Source: Pseudomonas sp. SLFW (GTDB lineage Bacteria > Pseudomonadota > Gammaproteobacteria > Pseudomonadales > Pseudomonadaceae). Taken from it: a stretch of DNA of 64,000 bases. Positions 30,360 to 42,050 of the stretch are shown here, in pieces; positions within the stretch are counted from its first letter, which is position 1; each line of letters begins with the position of its first letter. The stretch is from positions 124,001 to 188,000 of the forward strand of contig NZ_JAAAKW010000007.1 of assembly GCF_009905615.1 (NCBI RefSeq), read 5' to 3'. Below the pieces are notes generated by a model. It was not told where the DNA came from. It searched no databases and was given only the letters and a program-made list of their open reading frames with translations. The translations under genes were made by a program, and so were the position numbers.

Positions 30360-32147
30360 ATGAGTAACTTAAGCCTCCCACTGTTGTTGCGCGCCCCTGT
30401 GCCGACGCAGTCGAGCCTGTCGTTCTGTGACGCGACGCCGAAAGACCTGAAGCGCTGGATCGCCACGCTCCCCAAAGCCAACCTCGGTGAAATGGCTCGC
30501 CAGCTGTATCAGGGCCTGGGCGAACTCAACCAGCTGCTGACCCCCAGTGAAAACCGGCTGCAACTGTTGGAGCTGCTGCGTCCCGAAGTCTTCTTCGTGT
30601 GCAAACACCTTGAACGTCACTTCCTCAATCAGTCGGTCGTGCTTGAAGAACGGCCGCGCAAAGTCGCCAATCTGTGCCAGGCCCTGCAAAACCACCTGGC
30701 CATTGGCTACAAGCAAATCATCGCCCGAGTCGCGCCCAAACTCACTCGCGACCGCACCACGCTGCTGACCACTGCCCTCCAACGCGCGCTGCATTGCCTC
30801 AATGGCCCACTGATCCGCGCCAACCAGCTTTATTGCCCGGTGCAAGACGGTCTGTGGCTCGAACTGCATCAGATCTACCAGATTGCTCGCCAGAATCAGT
30901 TGCACAACGTTCCAGTGGCTGACAATCAAGCGCACCACACTCGCACCCTGACCGTCGAACAGACTTACGTCGTGGCGCTGCTGATGGGGTGCTCCCGCTG
31001 CAACCAGATGCGTCAACACAACATCGGCAAACTGGCCGATGCACTGGACGCCTGGAGCTCGATGGTCACGCTGCAACAGCCGGTCGATGACGCCAGCCTG
31101 TACGCCGTGGCCCATGGCACCGATACCGCGCCGCGCTACACCACGCTGTACACCGACGATCAGCGCGGCAATCTGCTGGGCATCAACCCTCGCCCGCTTT
31201 CGGCAGCCTTGCAGCGCTACATCGAAATGCCCATTGAGCAGCGCTCGCAGTCTTACCTGCACGTACCGCCAGGCCTTTCCCTCGACGTGTTGCAACATCT
31301 CGCCGCCGCGTGGGGCGATGTGTCTGAGCGTGCTTTCCAGCGCACGGTCGGGCAAGGCACGTTGACCGTCTGTGTCGGCATGAGCGCCCTGCACTATTTC
31401 GTCGGTGGCAAAAAATGCTTCAGCGATCTGCTGCTGGTGCCTACGGTGACCGTGAGCAAAGTCGCCGAATACAGCTTGCAGCCACTTGAGCCAGCGCGTC
31501 ACGATCCTTGGGCGCAGGCGATGGACGTTCAGCGCACCGGGTCGTCGACTTCCATGCTGCCGTTCGAAGAGATCGAATATCAGCGCGACGAGGCGGACGG
31601 CGGCGCCTCTGCCCTGGATGGTCAGAAGAGCTTTCCCACCTACAACCTGAACATCGTCAACCACAGCCCTGGCGGCTATTGCCTGGCCTGGCCTAAAGAC
31701 GTTCCCGATCAGCTGCAGGCAGGCGAGATGATCGGCATTCAGGATCACGGCCACGGCTGGAGTATCGCAGTGGTGCGCTGGGTGCGTCAGGTGCGCAGCG
31801 GCGGTACGCAGATGGGGGTTGAGCTGATCGCCCCGTTCGCACAGGCGTGCGGCATGCAGTTGCTGCGTGCCGAACAGAGCAGTCAGTACCTGCGAGTGCT
31901 GTTGCTGCCCGAAGTGCGCGCCATTGATGTGCCTGCCACCGTCATTGCGCCTCGCTTGCCATTCGACGACGGCAATAAAGTGATGATCAACAGCAGCGGC
32001 GACGAACGTCGTGCGACCCTGAGCAATCGCAAGGCGACGACAGGCAGCTACAACCAGTTCGAATACGAAATTCTGGAAGGGCCGAAGAAACCGACGCCGG
32101 AAGCAGGACCGGAGCAGGAATTCGATTCGTTGTGGACAGTGTTGTAA
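30360..32147 (+). CDS. fimW: FimW-like protein with C-terminal PilZ-like domain
   Basis: 595 residues, no signal peptide or membrane segment. The first 400 residues are helical and match no catalytic family that I recognise. A beta-rich region near 420-500 contains NHSPGGY, which fits the PilZ [D/N]xSxxG motif, and later VVRWVRQVRSGGTQMGVELI, typical of the PilZ barrel. The usual RxxxR motif just before is not evident. By position before serB and by this layout it corresponds to P. aeruginosa PA4958 (FimW), a c-di-GMP-responsive factor for type IV pili (recalled literature). The start MSNLSLPLLL is chosen over an ATG-like extension at 30339. The usual fimX neighbour is absent. Confidence 0.7.
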   Translation: MSNLSLPLLLRAPVPTQSSLSFCDATPKDLKRWIATLPKANLGEMARQLYQGLGELNQLLTPSENRLQLLELLRPEVFFVCKHLERHFLNQSVVLEERPRKVANLCQALQNHLAIGYKQIIARVAPKLTRDRTTLLTTALQRALHCLNGPLIRANQLYCPVQDGLWLELHQIYQIARQNQLHNVPVADNQAHHTRTLTVEQTYVVALLMGCSRCNQMRQHNIGKLADALDAWSSMVTLQQPVDDASLYAVAHGTDTAPRYTTLYTDDQRGNLLGINPRPLSAALQRYIEMPIEQRSQSYLHVPPGLSLDVLQHLAAAWGDVSERAFQRTVGQGTLTVCVGMSALHYFVGGKKCFSDLLLVPTVTVSKVAEYSLQPLEPARHDPWAQAMDVQRTGSSTSMLPFEEIEYQRDEADGGASALDGQKSFPTYNLNIVNHSPGGYCLAWPKDVPDQLQAGEMIGIQDHGHGWSIAVVRWVRQVRSGGTQMGVELIAPFAQACGMQLLRAEQSSQYLRVLLLPEVRAIDVPATVIAPRLPFDDGNKVMINSSGDERRATLSNRKATTGSYNQFEYEILEGPKKPTPEAGPEQEFDSLWTVL

Positions 32148-32161
32148 GCCTAAGCCCTTCC

Positions 32162-32250
32162 CTGTAGGAGTGAGCTTGCTCGCGATAGGCTATTTCAGTC
32201 ACCTCATGCATTGCTGGTTCCACGCATCGCGAGCAAGCTCACTCCTACAG
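32162..32250. repeat. REPIN after fimW
   Basis: CTGTAGGAGTGAGCTTGC... (from 32162) and its reverse complement (to 32250) enclose about 35 bp. Same GAGTGAGC subtype as at 22089-22176. It fills the place where fimX lies in P. aeruginosa. Confidence 0.85.
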
Positions 32251-32276
32251 AAAGCGCTCCATCCAGAGGCGGTGTT

Positions 32277-33494
32277 TTACAGACTCCGCCCTTCCCGATC
32301 GCGGAACCCCAGCAGATACAGCACCCCGTCCAGACCCAGCGTCGAAATCGCCTGCTTGGCAGACTGTTTAACCAGCGGCTTGGCACGGAACGCAACGCCT
32401 AGACCGGCAATGGCCAGCATCGGCAAATCGTTCGCGCCGTCGCCAACGGCGATGGTCTGCTCCAGACTCAAGCCTTCCTTGATCGCCAGCTCGCGCAACA
32501 GGTCAGCCTTGCGCTGCGCATCGACAATCGGCTCGACGGCCTCGCCGGTGCATTGGCCGTCCACCACTTCCAGCTCGTTGGCGAAGATGTAGTCGATACC
32601 CAGTTTCGCCTGCAACTGACGGGCGAAGTAGGTGAAGCCGCCTGACAGAATCGCGGTCTTGTAGCCCAGGCGCTTGAGTTCGGCGAACAGGTTTTCAGCG
32701 CCTTCGGTCAAACGCAGCGAGGCGCCGATTTCATCCAGCACTTTGATATCGAGGCCTTTGAGCAACGCGAGACGCTCTTTGAAGCTGGCGCGGAAATCCA
32801 GCTCGCCCCGCATCGCACGCTCGGTGATTTCCGACACGCGCTCACCCACGCCGTGGGCCTTGGCCAGTTCGTCGATGACTTCAGCCTCGATCAGCGTCGA
32901 GTCCATGTCGAACACGGCCAGACGACGATTGCGGCGGAACAGGGAATCCTGCTGGAACGCGATATCAACGTTCAGCTCTTGCGCCACGTGCAGGAACTCG
33001 GCGCGCATCTCCTGCGCATCAGCGGGTTCGCCGCGCACGGAAAACTCGATGCAGCCCTTGCCCTTGTCACTTGGCATGTCCAGCGGCATGCGCCCGGACA
33101 GACGGTCGATGCGATCAATGTTCAAGCCGTATTTGGCGGTGATCGCACTCACGGTCTGCAATTGCTCGGCCGTGACCTTGCGGGTCAGCAGCGTCACGAT
33201 GTGCCGGTCTTTGCCCTGATCGTCGACCCAGTGCTGGTAGTCGTCTTCGCTGACGTGGGTGAACAGCACCTGTAAGCCCAGTTCATCGACCTTCGACTGC
33301 ACCCCATCCAGTACCTTCGAGCCGTTCTCGGTGTCCGGAATCTGGACCAGAATGCCAAACGAAAGCGTGTCGTGGATCACCGCCTGACCAATATCCAGAA
33401 CATCGGCGCCGCCGCGAGCCAGTACGCCAGTAATGGCCGCCGTCAGACCCGGACTGTCTTCGCCAGTGATGTTTATCAGGACAATTTCGCGCAA
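32277..33494 (-). CDS. serB: Phosphoserine phosphatase with ACT domains
   Basis: 405 residues. The N-terminal half holds two ACT-type domains (MREIVLINITGEDSPGLTAA; HIVTLLTRKVTAEQL). The C-terminal HAD phosphatase has DMDSTLIEAEV near residue 199 and GDGANDLPML. It makes serine from phosphoserine. The start codon is TTG at 33494, with a GGGGG-type ribosome site six bases upstream. Divergent from the YtjB-like gene. Confidence 0.96.
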   Translation of the reverse strand: MREIVLINITGEDSPGLTAAITGVLARGGADVLDIGQAVIHDTLSFGILVQIPDTENGSKVLDGVQSKVDELGLQVLFTHVSEDDYQHWVDDQGKDRHIVTLLTRKVTAEQLQTVSAITAKYGLNIDRIDRLSGRMPLDMPSDKGKGCIEFSVRGEPADAQEMRAEFLHVAQELNVDIAFQQDSLFRRNRRLAVFDMDSTLIEAEVIDELAKAHGVGERVSEITERAMRGELDFRASFKERLALLKGLDIKVLDEIGASLRLTEGAENLFAELKRLGYKTAILSGGFTYFARQLQAKLGIDYIFANELEVVDGQCTGEAVEPIVDAQRKADLLRELAIKEGLSLEQTIAVGDGANDLPMLAIAGLGVAFRAKPLVKQSAKQAISTLGLDGVLYLLGFRDREGRSL

Positions 33495-33565
33495 GGCGCA
33501 CCCCCGCAGGTGGAAAAAAACGGCATTCTACTCACTTTCAGTGACCACCGGGCACAGTGAGCGCT

Positions 33566-33593
33566 TTGCCGTCTCTGGGTCGCTCGCTATACT
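33566..33593 (+). promoter_or_regulatory. Sigma-70 promoter for the YtjB-like gene
   Basis: TTGCCG (33566-33571), a 16-bp spacer and TATACT (33588-33593). Start near 33600 gives a short leader of about 26 nt to the GTG at 33626. Confidence 0.55.
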
Positions 33594-33625
33594 GCGCCCC
33601 AACTTCTCCAAGAGAGCCGTGCTCA

Positions 33626-35158
33626 GTGAACCGGCCCACGCCAGTAAAAACCGATAATTTCTTCTTGCTGATCTTCCGGGCTCTGCGTCATCGACGCGTT
33701 CCGATTGCTTTGCGCATCGCCAGCCACAACGTGATCCTCGTCGCGCTGGCGCTGGTGATCTATGCCTGCGTGATGGGTTTGCAGTTCAAGCAGGCCATGC
33801 ACGAACAGGCAGATGCGCTGGGCCAGGCCCTGACCACGCAAACCGCGACCTCCGCCACTGAGCTGCTGGTGTCCAACGACATCCTCAGCCTCAACGTGTT
33901 GCTGGGCAATCTGGTGAAGAACCCGCTGGTGGCCCACGCGGCGATCTACAGCGTTGATAACCGCATCCTTGCCGAAGCCGGTCAGCGTCCGAAAAACGGT
34001 CTGCTGGGCGAAGCCGAGGGCCTCTACGAAATCAAAGTGACGTTCCAGGACGTGGTCGCGGGCACCTTGCGCATCAGCCTGGACATGTCCCAGTTCCAGC
34101 AGCCTTTGCTGATCAGCCTGCAAAGCATGGGGATTCTGGCCGGTATTCTGTTGGCACTGGCGCTCGCCTTGAGCCTGCGTCTGGGGCGGCATATCTCCAC
34201 GCCGATGCTGCAACTGCGCATGTGGCTGCGTTACATCGATCCATACACCCCGGCGACTGATCGTCAGGACGAAATCGGTGATCTGGCCCGTCAGCTCAAG
34301 GCGTCTTATGCACCGCCGGAGCCTGAGCCGCAACCCATTCCCGAGCCCCAGCCTTTGGCGGAAGCGGACGACGACAACTCGCCTGAGTTCGACGCCAGCG
34401 ACCTGAGCGACCCTGAGTTCGACGAAGCGCCGAAGCCCCGCGCCACGGCGATCCCGGCGCGACGCATCATGGCCGAGGAAGATGAGGAGGACGAAGAAGA
34501 CCCGTTCGCCGATCTGCGTGACAACACGCCCGTGGTTCAAAAACCTGCGCCACGCCCTGTTCTGCCAGTGGCTCCGTCGCAGCCGCAATACAGCGCGGTG
34601 CTGGCCGTTCAGCTGGGTTCGCAGGAGCAATTGCGCCGTTTGCCTCGCGCTCGTTTGACCGAACTGTTGGAGCGTTATCGCGACTGCATCGATCAGGCAG
34701 CATCGCTCTATGACAGCGAGTTGCACACACTGAACGACGGCAGCTCACTGATGGTGTTCAGCACCCAGGACAGCGGTGACGATTACCTGACCAACGCCAT
34801 CTGCTGCGGCGAATTGCTACGCGCCCTGAGCCACGCCTTGCAGATCGAAGTCGCGGACAGCGGCATCACGCTGCAATTGCAACTGGGTCTGACGCTGGGC
34901 GAAGGCTTGCACGGCATGAATCAGATCGACCTGCTGCTGACCGAAACCGCGCAAGACGCGTTGGCTCTGTCGCAACACAGCCGTAACTTGCTGCTGGTCG
35001 AGCGCAAGATCAGCGAAGACCACACCATCCGCCAACGCGCCCGCATTCGCCCCATCGCCAGCCCTGAAGGCGCCAGCTGTGTCGAGCGCCTGATGGAACC
35101 GTATCCGTCAATGCTGGAGCGCCAGTTGGCGCGCATGCATGAGGCGCGCAAGGCCTGA
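33626..35158 (+). CDS. YtjB/AhpA-type membrane sensor with HAMP and degenerate cyclase-like domain
   Basis: 510 residues from GTG 33626; an ATG at 33557 would start before the promoter's +1. Layout: membrane segment about 32-52; extracytoplasmic domain 53-165; second segment 166-186; HAMP-like region 187-225 (RQDEIGDLARQL); a Pro/Glu/Asp-rich linker 230-322; and a C-terminal domain 323-457. That domain follows the class III nucleotide-cyclase pattern (LTELLERYRDCID, LNDGSSLMVFS, LQLGLTLGEG). The first metal Asp is replaced (AVQL, Gln about 329), while the second survives (about 371). E. coli YtjB (Smp), also beside serB, has only the N-terminal part (recalled). The cyclase assignment is my inference; activity is doubtful. 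Confidence 0.75.
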   Translation: MNRPTPVKTDNFFLLIFRALRHRRVPIALRIASHNVILVALALVIYACVMGLQFKQAMHEQADALGQALTTQTATSATELLVSNDILSLNVLLGNLVKNPLVAHAAIYSVDNRILAEAGQRPKNGLLGEAEGLYEIKVTFQDVVAGTLRISLDMSQFQQPLLISLQSMGILAGILLALALALSLRLGRHISTPMLQLRMWLRYIDPYTPATDRQDEIGDLARQLKASYAPPEPEPQPIPEPQPLAEADDDNSPEFDASDLSDPEFDEAPKPRATAIPARRIMAEEDEEDEEDPFADLRDNTPVVQKPAPRPVLPVAPSQPQYSAVLAVQLGSQEQLRRLPRARLTELLERYRDCIDQAASLYDSELHTLNDGSSLMVFSTQDSGDDYLTNAICCGELLRALSHALQIEVADSGITLQLQLGLTLGEGLHGMNQIDLLLTETAQDALALSQHSRNLLLVERKISEDHTIRQRARIRPIASPEGASCVERLMEPYPSMLERQLARMHEARKA

Positions 35159-35191
35159 CCGCTTCCCTTCGCGCTCCTGAAGACGCGTGCC

Positions 35192-35303
35192 GATCGTTCC
35201 CGCGCTCCGCGTGGGAACGCAGCCTTGGGCGCTTCGCGTCCATTGTTCAGGCTGACGCGGACCGTCGGGGAGATGCATTCCCACACGGAGCGTGAGGAAC
35301 GAT
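35192..35303. repeat. GATCGTTCCC-type inverted repeat
   Basis: GATCGTTCCCGCGCTCCGC (35192 onward, itself a hairpin with GTGGGAACG) is matched by an inverted copy ending at 35303 (GAGGAACGATC). It is a second intergenic repeat family, distinct from the TGTAGGAG REPs. Confidence 0.7.
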
Positions 35304-35342
35304 CAGGCAGCCTGTGTTCATCCCGTCACCAACCATTACCCA

Positions 35343-35377
35343 CAAAAAAGCCCGCATCGCTGCGGGCTCTTTTGTTT
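35343..35377. terminator. Bidirectional terminator
   Basis: AGCCCGCA / TGCGGGCT around TCGC, with T-runs on both strands, between the convergent YtjB-like and PqiC-like genes. Confidence 0.88.
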
Positions 35378-35386
35378 GTGACTGAC

Positions 35387-36094
35387 TCAGAACCGATAGA
35401 TTTCCAGGTCTGTGCGAATCGGCGATGCCATCGGGATCTTTGGTTTGTCCTGATCGACGCGGGTCTTGGCGGGTTGAGCGGCTTTCTTGGGCTCTTCCGC
35501 GACCAACGGCTGACTGGCCACCGGTTTGACTGCCACGCTCAACTGATCGGCCAGACGCTGTAACAGCACGCCTTGAGCCTTGACCTGCGCCGCAGAGGTG
35601 CCCGCGTGAGGCTCTTCCAGGTGAACCAGCTTGCTGTCGCGCACGGTCCCGCGACGGTCCAGCAAACGCCACTGCGCGTCGAGCACGGCGGGTTGATTCA
35701 CACCAGAATCCAGACGGGTGATCGACAGTACGACCTGCACATCCGGGGTGAAATTCGCGGCCGCAGGCGCCATGACGACCCGTTGGCTGTCCAGCTTCCA
35801 CGCCAACTGGCGCAGCAGCAATTGATCGATATCAGAGGACAGACTGCCCGCCCAGCGCCCGTCAGCCGAGGCCGTCAGGCTGCCGTCGGGCTGGCGTTGC
35901 AGTAATGTCTCGCGTTGCAGATAGTCAGCAACGGAAACCGGACCCAGCAAAACAGCGACTCCGGCACTTTGTTTCGGTTGCCCAGGTTCGCCACTGTCCA
36001 GCTGATAGAGCGATTGGGGCTGATGAACGCTGCACCCGGCCAAACCTAGAACGCCGGTCAACAACAGAACAAAAGGAACGCGTAGAAAATTCAT
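35387..36094 (-). CDS. PqiC-like outer-membrane lipoprotein
   Basis: 235 residues. The lipoprotein signal MNFLRVPFVLLLTGVLGLAGC has the lipobox LAGC, so the mature protein begins at Cys21. The following DUF330/PqiC-type region has the family pattern LGPVSVADYLQRETLL and WAGSLSSDIDQLLLRQL. A Pro/Lys/Ala-rich tail follows. PqiC works with PqiA/PqiB-type MCE transporters in lipid traffic, but no such genes lie here. ATG 36094 has GGA seven bases upstream; alternatives at 36097 and 36127 exist. Confidence 0.85.
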   Translation of the reverse strand: MNFLRVPFVLLLTGVLGLAGCSVHQPQSLYQLDSGEPGQPKQSAGVAVLLGPVSVADYLQRETLLQRQPDGSLTASADGRWAGSLSSDIDQLLLRQLAWKLDSQRVVMAPAAANFTPDVQVVLSITRLDSGVNQPAVLDAQWRLLDRRGTVRDSKLVHLEEPHAGTSAAQVKAQGVLLQRLADQLSVAVKPVASQPLVAEEPKKAAQPAKTRVDQDKPKIPMASPIRTDLEIYRF

Positions 36095-36273
36095 CATTCC
36101 GTCCAAGTGGCCCCGCACGGCGGCCACACTGTCAAATACTCAAGAAAACATGAAGGCACACAGCCACGCCCGCACCTCAAGACGACATATCATCCGTGAA
36201 TATGCGCGATGACTCCAGCGATTCTGCGTCGATCTTCGTGACGAAACGAAGATCGGCAGCTGAAATCACCGGT

Positions 36274-39060
<2,787 letters not shown>

Positions 39061-39064
<4 letters not shown>

Positions 39065-40059
39065 GGCTTGCTGCTCCAGCCACCCTCCGGCGCATCGAAA
39101 CGCCAGACAATGGGCCGTTTTTCGCCATCGGCCCGGGCACCGAAATTGTTGTCGATGCCTACCCAGGCGCCGGTGTCATCGATGATCAGCGCTTCGGTGA
39201 GGCCGTATTTCTGATCGTAGAGCCTGTTTGGCAGCAAGGCCTCTCTGGCAAACGACCAGCAGGTCTCTAGTTTCCCGGTCTCCAGCGTCCGACGACAGAT
39301 GCGATAAGCCGCGCGCTCCAGGGTGTAGAGTTTGCCTTTGTACAGTGAGATATCGGAAAAGTCCTTGGCGACGGATTTGCCCCCCAGCTGTGGCGGCAAG
39401 GTGTCATTGCCGGACTCCATACGCAGGATGCAACTGGTGCCGCAGGCCCAACCGTCCTTGCCAAGCTTCGCGGTCAGCAGCCCACGCTTTTCGCGCTCGG
39501 CGGCGAGCCAGATCTGGTCGCCTGCCGGGCTGATGGCGATGCCTTCAAAAATAGCGTTGAAATGCTGAAGCATGCCCGCCGCCTGGGCTTCCACGACCAG
39601 CTTCTTCGGCAGGGGCAACCAGCTTGCCGCGCCCTCGACGGGCACTTTCAGCACCGTCGCGAATCCTTCGCTGACCAGATAACGATTGCCCGCCGCATCA
39701 CAGGTCACGCCTTCGAAATCCAGGTCGCCGCCCCGTAGCAGCGACGCGGCCTTGGCCATGTTGCGCAGCGTGCCCGACAAACCGCTGTCCGGAATCGGCG
39801 GAATCTCAAGCTTCAGCGCCTTGGCTTTCCAGACCGTCGCTGACGTGTCGAGGCTGTACAGGATCTCGTCGTCGCGGTCGGATACCGTCCACAGAACGCC
39901 ATTGCACGAGGCCAGCCCGGACAGGTTGCCGCCGATCATGTCGTCGACTGCGTGCTCGGATTCCAGCGTGAGCTCGGGCAGCGGCTTCTGCGCCGCCGGT
40001 TGCGCAGCGAATATCGGCATGGCGGTCAGCATCAGCGCTGCCAGCCACCCTCGGATCAA
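39061..40059 (-). CDS. Exported phytase-like/esterase-like beta-propeller protein
   Basis: 332 residues. The signal peptide MIRGWLAALMLTAMPIFA is followed by a beta-rich domain of the phytase-like family (PF13449 type): SGLASCNGVLWTVSDRDD, DLDFEGVTCDAAGNRYLVSE, FEGIAISPAGDQIWLAAE. Two Cys pairs fit a periplasmic or secreted protein. The substrate is unknown; proteins of this family are named for sequence likeness, not proven activity. TTG start at 40059 overlaps the parE stop (TTGA). Confidence 0.85.
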
Positions 40060-41960
40060 ACCAGCACCTCGGCCAGATTGCCCTTGGATTCCAGCCAGGT
40101 CTTGCGATCACCTGCGCGCTTCTTGGCCAGCAGCATGTCCATCATCTCGGACGTCGCTTCGAAATCGTCCAGCGTCAGTTGCACCAGACGACGAGTGTTC
40201 GGGTCCATGGTGGTTTCGCGCAGTTGCGGTGGGTTCATTTCACCCAGGCCTTTGAATCGCGTGACCTGCGGCTTGCCGCGTTTCTTTTCGGCCACCAGCC
40301 GGTCAAGGATGCCGTCGCGCTCGGCTTCGTCGAGCGCGTAGTAAATCTCCTTGCCCAGATCGATGCGGTACAGCGGCGGCATGGCGACGTACACATGGCC
40401 AGCGTCCACCAGCGGACGGAAATGCTGGACGAACAGCGCGCAGAGCAGTGTGGCAATGTGCAGGCCGTCGGAGTCGGCGTCGGCGAGGATGCAGATCTTG
40501 CCGTAGCGCAGTTGACTCATGTCCGCCGCGCCCGGATCGACGCCGATGGCGACCGCGATGTTGTGCACTTCCTGGCTGGCAAGGACTTCGCCGCCATCGA
40601 CTTCCCACGTGTTCAGGATCTTGCCGCGCAATGGCAGGATGGCCTGGAATTCCTTATCCCGCGCTTGCTTGGCCGAGCCGCCTGCGGAATCACCCTCGAC
40701 CAGAAACAGCTCGGCGCGCATCGGGTCCTGCCCCGCGCAATCCGCCAGTTTCCCCGGCAATGCCGGGCCTTGGGTGATACGTTTGCGCTCGACCTTTTTG
40801 CTCGCTTTCAGACGACGGCCGGCGTTGTTGATGGCCAGTTCGGCCAGTTGCATGCCCATTTCCGGGTGCGCATTGAGCCAGAGGCTGAACGCATCTTTGA
40901 CCACACCAGAGACGAACGCCGCCGCTTCACGGGACGACAGCCGCTCCTTGGTCTGGCCGGAGAATTGCGGCTCCTGCATCTTCATCGACAGAACGAACGC
41001 GATGCGCTCCCAGACGTCTTCCGGGGCCAGCTTCACGCCACGCGGCAGCAGGTTGCGGAACTCGCAGAACTCGCGCATCGCGTCGAGCAGGCCCTGACGC
41101 AAACCGTTGACGTGGGTGCCGCCCTGCGCGGTGGGGATCAGGTTGACGTAGCTTTCCTGAACACTGTCGCCCCCTTCCGGCAGCCACAGCAGCGCCCAGT
41201 CCACGGCTTCCTTGTTACCGGCGAAGGCGCCGCAGAATGGCTCTTCCGGCAAGCGCAGGAAATCGTTGACCGAGTCCTGCAAGTAGGAGCGCAGGCCGTC
41301 TTCGTAATGCCACTCGACTTTTTCGCCAGTGCTTTTGTCTTCAAAGCTGACCAGCAGCCCCGGGCACAATACGGCCTTGGCCTTGAGCACGTGCTTGAGG
41401 CGGCTGACCGAGAATTTGGGGCTGTCGAAATACTTCGGGTCCGGCGCGAAATACACGCTGGTGCCAGTGTTACGCTTGCCGACGGTGCCGACCACGGCCA
41501 GCTCGGTGGCCTTGAAGCCGTCGGCGAAGGTCATTTCATATTCGTTGCCGTCGCGCTTGACCCGCACCCGCACTTGGGTGGAGAGCGCGTTGACCACGGA
41601 AATCCCCACGCCGTGCAAACCGCCGGAGAACTGGTAGTTCTTGTTGGAGAATTTGCCGCCCGCGTGGAGCTTGGTGAGGATCAGCTCGACGCCCGAGACG
41701 CCCTCTTCCGGGTGAATGTCCACCGGCATGCCGCGACCGTCGTCGGCCACTTCCAGGGAGTTGTCGGCGTGGAGAATCACTTGCACCGATTTGGCGTGGC
41801 CTGCCAGGGCTTCGTCGACGCTGTTGTCGATGACTTCCTGGGCGAGGTGGTTCGGCCGAGAAGTGTCGGTGTACATGCCCGGCCGCTTGCGGACCGGGTC
41901 GAGGCCCGAGAGGACTTCGATGGCGTCTGCGTTATAAGAGCTAGCGCTGGGATTGGCCAT
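40056..41960 (-). CDS. parE: DNA topoisomerase IV subunit B
   Basis: 634 residues. The GHKL ATPase has NSVDEALAGHA, DDGRGMPVD and GLHGVGISVVNAL. The TOPRIM domain has EGDSAGGSAKQARD, PLRGKILN and the DADSDG acid cluster. Partner of ParC. ATG 41960; 90 bp after yqiA in the leftward cluster, and overlapped by the phytase-like gene. Confidence 0.98.
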   Translation of the reverse strand: MANPSASSYNADAIEVLSGLDPVRKRPGMYTDTSRPNHLAQEVIDNSVDEALAGHAKSVQVILHADNSLEVADDGRGMPVDIHPEEGVSGVELILTKLHAGGKFSNKNYQFSGGLHGVGISVVNALSTQVRVRVKRDGNEYEMTFADGFKATELAVVGTVGKRNTGTSVYFAPDPKYFDSPKFSVSRLKHVLKAKAVLCPGLLVSFEDKSTGEKVEWHYEDGLRSYLQDSVNDFLRLPEEPFCGAFAGNKEAVDWALLWLPEGGDSVQESYVNLIPTAQGGTHVNGLRQGLLDAMREFCEFRNLLPRGVKLAPEDVWERIAFVLSMKMQEPQFSGQTKERLSSREAAAFVSGVVKDAFSLWLNAHPEMGMQLAELAINNAGRRLKASKKVERKRITQGPALPGKLADCAGQDPMRAELFLVEGDSAGGSAKQARDKEFQAILPLRGKILNTWEVDGGEVLASQEVHNIAVAIGVDPGAADMSQLRYGKICILADADSDGLHIATLLCALFVQHFRPLVDAGHVYVAMPPLYRIDLGKEIYYALDEAERDGILDRLVAEKKRGKPQVTRFKGLGEMNPPQLRETTMDPNTRRLVQLTLDDFEATSEMMDMLLAKKRAGDRKTWLESKGNLAEVLV

Positions 41961-42050
41961 GGGGTCTCGTCATCAAGTCGTTCATGAAATGTCGGAATGA
42001 CACTGTTCTACAGGTTTGTTTCAGTCAGCGCTTCGATTCTGGCGCTTCAT

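Noticed and set aside
30369..31754. 461-codon minus-strand open frame opposite the FimW-like gene
   Set aside because: The plus-strand frame has PilZ-like motifs and a conserved place before serB; the minus frame shows no motif.
40179..41987. 602-codon plus-strand open frame opposite parE
   Set aside because: It mirrors parE codon by codon, has His/Arg/Gln-rich composition without domains, and arises from the GC-rich third-position bias of parE.
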